Position numbers and translations under genes: made by a program. Shown one piece after another: positions 57,379-64,000 of a stretch of DNA of 64,000 nt. The notes under the pieces were generated by a model. It worked only from the letters and a program-made list of their open reading frames with translations. It did no database searches and was not told the DNA's origin. The stretch lies in NCBI RefSeq assembly GCF_002939885.1, contig NZ_MDED01000014.1, positions 1 through 64,000 on the forward strand, given 5' to 3'. Positions within the stretch are counted from its first letter, which is position 1, and each line of letters opens with the position of its first letter. The DNA is from Xanthomonas cucurbitae (GTDB taxonomy: Bacteria > Pseudomonadota > Gammaproteobacteria > Xanthomonadales > Xanthomonadaceae).

Positions 57379-58458
57379 TCAGCGCCTGGACCGTGCGCTA
57401 CCGCTGGTACGTGTTGCACGACTCGCCTGTGGCGACAGGATCGACATCTGCGGCTTTTCGGTGCCGTCCTTGCTGGGATGCACGTTGTAGGCGTAGGAAA
57501 TGTTCCACCACGCACCGGCCGCCCACCAGGTCCAGCCCAGCCACACATCGGCGTTGGTTTCCATGAAGGCCAGCATGCCTTGCAGCGCCTGATTGCATAC
57601 GGCGTTGTCGGCCGTCCCGAACTCGGCCAGGAAACCGCGCTTGTTGTGGATGCGCAGCCACTGGGTGAAATTGCGCAGGCGGTCGGCACCGATGGTGGGG
57701 CTGACGCAGACGCTGCTGGTGCCGCTGGAATCGGCGTCCAGGTATTGATGCACTTCGAAGGCATACCGATCCAGCGGGTCATAGATGGACGCCAGCGCCA
57801 GCGCGTTGGAATAGCCATCGCTGGTCGCCGAATACCAGCTGTGCGCGCCGGTCCACGACGCGCCGGGCACCAGGATCAGGTTATCGGCGCCGGTGGCGCG
57901 GATGGTATCGATGGCCGCCTGCGCGGCACCGGCCCACTGGCTGGACGCAATGTTGTACGGCTCGTTCATCAGCCCGAAGATCACCGCGTTGTCGCCCTTG
58001 AACACCATGGCCAGGCGACGCCACAGGTCGGTGAAGGTGGCGACCGGCACGTCCGGCCCGCCGATCAGGGAGCCGTAGTACTTGGCGTAGTTATGGATAT
58101 CCAGCACCAGGTACATGCCCGACGCCTTGGCGCGCGTCACCGCCTGTTGCACCAGCGCCAGTTGCACCGCGTCCAGCTCGCCCTGCGCGCTGGGCTGCAG
58201 GCGTTCCCACAGGATGGGAAGACGGACCGTGTTCATTCCAACGCCAGCGAAATAGCTGTAGTCACTGGCCGAGGCATACATGTAGTCCTTGTTGAGGACA
58301 CCGGGCTTTTTCGAGGAAGCGAACTCCGCGCCGGACACATTGACCCCGGCATAGGTGAGTGCGCGGGTTTGTGCCTGCACTTGAGGCAATCCCGCGAGCA
58401 GGACAAGTAGCAGGACGTAGCGGGCGATACTGCGTAGCGGGACGGAAACGACGGACAT
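57379..58458 (-). CDS. Secreted GH5 endoglucanase (copy 1)
   Basis: A 359-residue glycoside hydrolase family 5 beta-1,4-endoglucanase. Residues 1-30 are a signal peptide ending VQAQ. The acid/base is Glu166 in FGLMNEP and the nucleophile Glu279 in GFLAEFG; HNYAKYYG and AFEVHQYLD mark the substrate cleft. There is no carbohydrate-binding module. The C-terminus has an extra nine residues (TSGSARSRR) absent from the other copies. GGAG precedes ATG 58458. X. citri annotations list egl, egl2 and bglC3 for such a triple, as I recall, but I do not assign them individually. Confidence 0.92.
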   Translation of the reverse strand: MSVVSVPLRSIARYVLLLVLLAGLPQVQAQTRALTYAGVNVSGAEFASSKKPGVLNKDYMYASASDYSYFAGVGMNTVRLPILWERLQPSAQGELDAVQLALVQQAVTRAKASGMYLVLDIHNYAKYYGSLIGGPDVPVATFTDLWRRLAMVFKGDNAVIFGLMNEPYNIASSQWAGAAQAAIDTIRATGADNLILVPGASWTGAHSWYSATSDGYSNALALASIYDPLDRYAFEVHQYLDADSSGTSSVCVSPTIGADRLRNFTQWLRIHNKRGFLAEFGTADNAVCNQALQGMLAFMETNADVWLGWTWWAAGAWWNISYAYNVHPSKDGTEKPQMSILSPQASRATRTSGSARSRR

Positions 58459-58808
58459 GGAAACACTCCTGGCAGCGCGGTGGGGGTGCGTCGCAGCGGT
58501 TTGCGTGCAATCTGCGCACGAGATGGCGCATCGATGCACTGCTGTGCATCGGCCGTGCCTAAACGGCGGCGGCGCCGCGTGGCGCAGGATCTGTGCATGC
58601 GTGCGCAGTCACTGACGACATGGCGCACGCATGTGGCAACGCGTTAACGCGTTGCCGTGCCACGGCCGTCGCTGGCGCCGGCATCCGGGCGTATGGAAGC
58701 GCCCGCCGCCAATGTCATGACGCCAGCGCACCGACGCCGCAGTGGTCGCCGCCCTCGCCCGTGGGCACCACACGACAGCACTGCATCGCGTACCGCGCCC
58801 GGGATGTC
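58459..58808. other. Spacer between GH5 copies 1 and 2, with palindromes
   Basis: No gene is supported in this 350-base spacer. It has a perfect 22-bp palindrome centred on GTTAAC (58635-58656), and a hairpin CGATGCAC-TGCT-GTGCATCG (58532-58551) 74 bases upstream of the copy 1 start. Both are candidates for regulation of copy 1 or termination of copy 2. Confidence 0.55.
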
Positions 58809-59867
58809 CTACCGCGCGCGCCGCGCCGCGTGCACGCGCAGCACCGACATCTGCGGCTTGTCGCGTCCCTGGGCATCGGGATGCACGTTGAACGGATAAT
58901 CCGCCTTCCACCACGCGCCAGCGGCCCACCACGTCCAGCCCAGCCAGAGATCGCCATTGCGCTCCAGATCATCCAGCATGTTGTTCAGTGCGCGATTGCA
59001 GGTCGCGTTGTGGCCGGTACCAAATTCGCCGAGAAAGCCGCGCTTGCGATGCAGGCGCAACCACTGGGTGAAGCTGCGCAGGCGTTCGACTCCGACGGTG
59101 GCGCTGACGCATCCGGCGGTGGTGCCGCTGGAATCGGCATCCAGATACTGATGCACTTCGATGGCATAGCGGTTCAGCGGATCGTGGATGGAGGCCATCG
59201 CCACCGCGTTGGATTCACCGGCGTCCGTGGAATACCAGCTGTGCGCGCCGCTCCACAGCGCACCCGGTACCAGGATCAGATTGCTGGCGCCGGTCTGGCG
59301 AATGGTGTCGATGGACGCCTGCGCAGCAACGGCCCAGGCGCGTGGATCGATACCGTAGGGCTCGTTCATCAGGCCGAAGATCACGCGGTTGTCGTGCTTG
59401 AACGCAATGGCCAGCCGCCGCCATAGATCGGTGAAGGTGGCGATCGGTACCTGCGGGCTCCCGATCGTCTGTCCGTAATACCGGGCGTAGTTGTGCACGT
59501 CCAGGATCAGGTACAGCTTCGCCGCCCGTGCGTTGGCGAGCGCTTGCTGGATCGCGGCAAGTTGCGCCGGATCGAGCGCGCCGCCAGCGGTGGGCTGCAG
59601 CCGCTCCCACAGGATGGGCAAGCGGATGACGTTCATCTGCTTGCCGGCGAAATAGCCGTATTCCTCGGCACTTGGATAACGGTAATCGACACCAGGCACG
59701 CCGGGTTTTTGCGAGGATTTGATCTCTGCGCCGGACAGATTGACGCCGACCAACTTCAGCCGGTTGCCGTCCTGTGCGTGGGCCAATGGCATGAGGACGA
59801 GCAGCAGCAACAGCAACGCGCGCGCGCAGCTGGGCAGCCGGCGCAACTGGGTGGGAAAAGACGACAT
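58809..59867 (-). CDS. Secreted GH5 endoglucanase (copy 2)
   Basis: A 352-residue paralogue of the flanking enzymes. Residues 1-32 are a signal peptide (LLLLLLVLMPLAHAQ). The acid/base is Glu169 in GLMNEP and the nucleophile Glu281 in GFLGEFG; VHNYARYYG and IEVHQYLD are conserved. It is closest to copy 1 by eye. AGGAG stands four bases before ATG 59867. No extra domains. All three copies face left, each with its own leader, so they are likely expressed as separate units or a loose operon. Confidence 0.92.
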   Translation of the reverse strand: MSSFPTQLRRLPSCARALLLLLLVLMPLAHAQDGNRLKLVGVNLSGAEIKSSQKPGVPGVDYRYPSAEEYGYFAGKQMNVIRLPILWERLQPTAGGALDPAQLAAIQQALANARAAKLYLILDVHNYARYYGQTIGSPQVPIATFTDLWRRLAIAFKHDNRVIFGLMNEPYGIDPRAWAVAAQASIDTIRQTGASNLILVPGALWSGAHSWYSTDAGESNAVAMASIHDPLNRYAIEVHQYLDADSSGTTAGCVSATVGVERLRSFTQWLRLHRKRGFLGEFGTGHNATCNRALNNMLDDLERNGDLWLGWTWWAAGAWWKADYPFNVHPDAQGRDKPQMSVLRVHAARRAR

Positions 59868-60078
59868 GGGCACTCCTACTACAAACGGGGGAGATGCAGT
59901 GCCCTGTCCTGGACATGCCACCAACCTGACGGCACCGCACCGCCGATCAGGCTAAGCGCATTGGTACCGGCAAACTATGCATGCGAGGGATTGCAGTGGC
60001 GAGTTGTGCGGCACTTCTCGATCGAACTGTCGATGCCGTACAACGCTCGCCATACAACGCTGCACGCAACGCAGGCAC

Positions 60079-61152
60079 TCAGCGAGTGGCACGCTGTGCG
60101 TACTTGCTCAGGATCTTCATCTGCGGCTTGTCGCTGCCGTCCTTGCCTGGCTGCACGGTGAAGGGATAGTCCGGCTTCCACCACGCACCGGCGGCCCACC
60201 AGGTCCATCCCAGCCACACGTCGCTGTTCTGTTCCATGTAGGTCAGCATGCCTTCCAGCGCCTTGTTGCAGACCGGATTGTTGGCGGTGGCGAATTCGCC
60301 CAGGAAGCCCTTCTGCTTGTTCTCGCGCAGCCAGGCGGTGAACCCGCGCAGTTTCTCTTCGCCCACGGTGTCGCTGGTGCATACCGGCTTGGTGCCGCTG
60401 TAGTCGCTGTCCAGATACTGGTGCGCCTCGAACGCCAGATGGTTGCCGGGATCCTTGAGCACCTGCAATGCCGTGGCATTGGAGATCCCGTAGCTGTTGC
60501 TGCGCCAGCTGTGCGCGCCGGTATAGGCGGTGCCCGGCACCAGGATCAGGTTGTTCGCGCCGGTCTTGCGAATGGCGTTGATCGCCGCCTGCGCGGCGCT
60601 GGCCCAGTCCGGTGCGGAAATGCCGTTGGGCTCGTTCATCAGCCCGAAGATCACCGTCTTGTCGCCCTTGAATTCCAGCGCCAGCCGGCGCCACAGGTCC
60701 GCCACGGCGGCAATGGGCACCTCGTCGCTGCCGATGCGCTTGCCGTTGTAGCTGGCGTAGTTGTGCAGATCCAGGATCAGGACCTGTTGATTGGCCTTGG
60801 CGGCGGCCAGCGACTTCTTGATGAGCCCAAGCTGTGCCTGATCCAGCGCGCCGCTGAGCGTGGGTTGCACGCGCTCCCACAGGAACGGCAGCCGGATCGT
60901 ATTCATGCCCTTGCTGGCGAAATACCTGAAATCCGCGTCGGCCGGGTAGGTGTAGTCCTTGAACAGCGTGCCGGGCTTCTTGCGCGAGTTGAACTCCGCG
61001 CCGGACAGATTGACGCCCACATATTTCAGGCCTGTCGCGGCCTTGCCGGGGCTGCCGGGCGGTTTGGCATGCGCCAACGAGGGGCCGGCGAGCAGGGCGA
61101 GCAGCAGCGCGGCATGAGGCAACGCTGCCAATTTCACGGGAGAGCGGAACAT
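60079..61152 (-). CDS. Secreted GH5 endoglucanase (copy 3)
   Basis: A 357-residue GH5 enzyme with a signal peptide (LLALLAGPSLAHA). The acid/base is Glu174 in GLMNEP and the nucleophile Glu286 in GFLGEFA. It is more diverged than copies 1 and 2, for example in LDLHNYASYNG and AFEAHQYLDSD, so it could have a different substrate preference within beta-glucans. AGGAG precedes ATG 61152. It is the first gene of the leftward triple. Confidence 0.92.
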   Translation of the reverse strand: MFRSPVKLAALPHAALLLALLAGPSLAHAKPPGSPGKAATGLKYVGVNLSGAEFNSRKKPGTLFKDYTYPADADFRYFASKGMNTIRLPFLWERVQPTLSGALDQAQLGLIKKSLAAAKANQQVLILDLHNYASYNGKRIGSDEVPIAAVADLWRRLALEFKGDKTVIFGLMNEPNGISAPDWASAAQAAINAIRKTGANNLILVPGTAYTGAHSWRSNSYGISNATALQVLKDPGNHLAFEAHQYLDSDYSGTKPVCTSDTVGEEKLRGFTAWLRENKQKGFLGEFATANNPVCNKALEGMLTYMEQNSDVWLGWTWWAAGAWWKPDYPFTVQPGKDGSDKPQMKILSKYAQRATR

Positions 61153-61468
61153 GGTAGACTCCTTCGGCATCGACGTGGGGCCGCAGGGGGAGGGCACGGC
61201 CAGAAGCAATGGTGCAGGGCGAGCGCTACGATCGTCAGCCTAGAAGCTCGCACGTTAGCGCGTCATTCACGCGGCATCGCATGCATCGGGCCTGCGCGGC
61301 CTGCACGCCCCGTCTCATGCCGCTGCGCTAGCGTTCGCAAGAGGATGCGCAAAACGCACTGTCACAGGAGTGCGACGCCACCGTGTTCTACCCTATCGAC
61401 CCTCCTCATCTTGCCGTGCCTGGCGTTTGCAGTTGCCGCCCACGGCCCACCATTCCGGAGTCTTCCCC
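61153..61468. other. Divergent intergenic region
   Basis: This 316-base spacer separates the leftward GH5 copy 3 from the rightward alcohol dehydrogenase. I saw neither a clear TGTGA-N6-TCACA site for the CRP-like regulator Clp nor a recognisable gene. Promoters for both flanking genes should lie here. Confidence 0.45.
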
Positions 61469-62524
61469 ATGAGCCAAGCCCACGCCTACGCCGCCCAGGC
61501 TGCCGACCAGCCGCTTGCCCCGTTCGTGTTCGAACGGCGCGCGCCCGGCCCCAACGACGTGCAGATCGACATCGCTTATTGCGGTGTGTGTCACTCGGAC
61601 CTGCATACCGCGCGCAACGAATGGCATAACACGCAGTATCCATCGGTTCCCGGCCACGAGATCGTCGGCCGCGTCACCGCCGTCGGCAATGCGGTGACCG
61701 GCTTCAAGGTCGGCGACCTGGCCGGCGTTGGCTGCATGGTCGACAGCTGCCGCAGTTGCGCCTCCTGCCAGGAAGGTGAAGAGCAGTACTGCGAAGCTGG
61801 CTTCACCGGCACCTATAACGGCCCGATGTTTGGTGGCGAGAACACCTATGGCGGTTACTCCGACCATATCGTGGTCGACCAGCAATACGTGCTGCGCATC
61901 TCGCACAGCGACAATCTGGCCGCCGTGGCGCCGTTGCTGTGCGCCGGCATCACCACCTACTCGCCGCTGGCGCACTGGAAGGTGGGTCCGGGCCAGAAGG
62001 TGGGCGTAGTCGGCCTGGGCGGCCTGGGCCACATGGCAGTGAAGATCGCCAAGGCGATGGGTGCCACGGTGGTGCTGTTCTCCACCTCCGAGAGCAAGCG
62101 CGCCGACGCACTGCGCCTGGGTGCCAGCGAAGTGGTGATCTCCAAGGACCAAGCGCAGATGGCCGCGCAGGCCAACACCCTGGACTTCATCCTCAACACC
62201 GTAGCGGCCCCGCACAACCTGGACCCGTTCCTCAACGCGCTCAAGCGCGACGGCGCCATGGTGCTGGTCGGCGTGCCCGAGCAGTCGCACCCCTCGCCGG
62301 CGGTCTTCAACCTGGTGATGAAGCGCCGCACCCTGGCCGGTTCATTGATCGGCGGCATCCGCCAGACCCAGGAAATGCTGGATTTCTGCGCCAGGCACAA
62401 CATCGTCTCGGACATCGAAACGATCCGCGCCGACCAGATCAACGAGGCCTACGAGCGCATGCTCAAGAGCGATGTGAAGTATCGCTTCGTGATCGATATG
62501 GCGACGTTGGACAAGGCGGCCTGA
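61469..62524 (+). CDS. Zinc-dependent NAD(P) alcohol dehydrogenase (CAD/YahK type)
   Basis: A 351-residue cytoplasmic medium-chain dehydrogenase/reductase that interconverts alcohols and aldehydes. Catalytic zinc ligands are Cys-Gly-Val-Cys-His-Ser (YCGVCHSD) and GHE of PGHEIVG; the structural zinc site has four Cys (CRSCASCQEGEEQYC). The Rossmann loop is GLGGLGHMAVKIA. It resembles the cinnamyl-alcohol-dehydrogenase-like YahK/AdhC group, usually NADPH-dependent. CCGGAG lies eight bases before ATG 61469, which is preferred to 61370. A role in detoxifying plant aldehydes is possible but inferred. Confidence 0.92.
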   Translation: MSQAHAYAAQAADQPLAPFVFERRAPGPNDVQIDIAYCGVCHSDLHTARNEWHNTQYPSVPGHEIVGRVTAVGNAVTGFKVGDLAGVGCMVDSCRSCASCQEGEEQYCEAGFTGTYNGPMFGGENTYGGYSDHIVVDQQYVLRISHSDNLAAVAPLLCAGITTYSPLAHWKVGPGQKVGVVGLGGLGHMAVKIAKAMGATVVLFSTSESKRADALRLGASEVVISKDQAQMAAQANTLDFILNTVAAPHNLDPFLNALKRDGAMVLVGVPEQSHPSPAVFNLVMKRRTLAGSLIGGIRQTQEMLDFCARHNIVSDIETIRADQINEAYERMLKSDVKYRFVIDMATLDKAA

Positions 62525-62549
62525 TTCGCAGTTGCGTCAGGGTGTGATG

Positions 62550-62580
62550 CACCGTCTGCGCCCATCGGGCGCGGACGGTG
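62550..62580. terminator. Stem-loop between convergent genes
   Basis: CACCGTCTGCGCCC (62550-62563) pairs with GGGCGCGGACGGTG (62567-62580), one G-U pair, three-base loop, 26 bases after the alcohol dehydrogenase stop. No T-run follows, but the 14-bp stem between convergent genes suggests a transcription end. Confidence 0.6.
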
Positions 62581-62720
62581 GCATATGAACCCAATGGCGC
62601 TTACGACGTTCGAGTGTTCAGCATGCCAAGCACACATGTGCCACGAACAAGCGCATAACCCCAGGCGAATGGCTTCCCACTGCAGGCCAACAAGTCACCT
62701 GAGCATGTGACTAGCACCCC

Positions 62721-64000
<1,280 letters not shown>

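Overview
The window is a chromosomal segment of a high-GC gammaproteobacterium, almost certainly a Xanthomonas. The case rests on gene order around the replication origin (rpmH-dnaA-dnaN-recF-gyrB followed by TPR gene-tonB-exbB-exbD1-exbD2-pdxJ), an AvrXca/Svx-like secreted protein, three tandem GH5 cellulases, a bphO-bphP pair with a non-kinase phytochrome, and Xanthomonas-style intergenic repeats. I infer the genus from recognised protein families and order, not from a database search; the species is not determined.

Layout. 0.4-8.6 kb: bacteriophytochrome operon (bphO-bphP), a TetA-like MFS exporter, one long frame that joins a MltB-type lytic transglycosylase to a hexose-6-phosphate mutarotase, and an APC permease. 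8.8-16.7 kb: GH92 mannosidase, a GAF-PAS-PAS-GGDEF diguanylate cyclase, glycerate kinase and the AvrXca/Svx-like secreted zincin. 16.9-20.9 kb: small membrane protein, RlmI, a yybP-ykoY-type manganese riboswitch in front of an Alx/TerC transporter, and a rhomboid protease. 21-25.7 kb: glycerophosphodiester phosphodiesterase, TonB-dependent receptor and class A acid phosphatase, which look like an organophosphate scavenging group. 25.8-29.9 kb, leftward: rpmH, rnpA, yidC, mnmE (yidD is missing). 30.2-37.3 kb, rightward: dnaA, dnaN, recF, gyrB. This is the origin region, with DnaA-box-like sites in three spacers, an AT-rich 0.8 kb dnaN-recF spacer and three parS-like palindromes, two of them inside recF.

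37.4-46.2 kb: CPBP membrane protease, M48 lipoprotein protease, the TonB energy-transduction operon with two exbD genes, pdxJ with a small membrane gene, and a cardiolipin synthase. 46.3-51.5 kb: radical SAM protein, 2OG-Fe(II) oxygenase, FadL porin, a second rhomboid, a DUF1820 gene and an internally deleted D-2-hydroxyacid dehydrogenase pseudogene. 51.6-57.3 kb: S41 protease and EnvC-like peptidoglycan hydrolase activator, head to head with a secreted ETVNG-repeat protein, then an M28 lipoprotein peptidase. 57.4-61.2 kb: three secreted GH5 endoglucanase paralogues. 61.5-64 kb: zinc alcohol dehydrogenase and the 3' part of gltD, which runs off the right edge.

The core (25.8-46 kb) is housekeeping DNA. 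The flanks carry plant-associated functions: plant polysaccharide degradation, light sensing, envelope proteolysis and nutrient uptake. No tRNA, rRNA, CRISPR array or intact insertion sequence was seen. The best candidates for something under-described are the transglycosylase-mutarotase reading frame, the dnaN-recF spacer with its parS/DnaA sites, the 100-bp nested inverted repeat at 19.8 kb, and the ETVNG-repeat protein.
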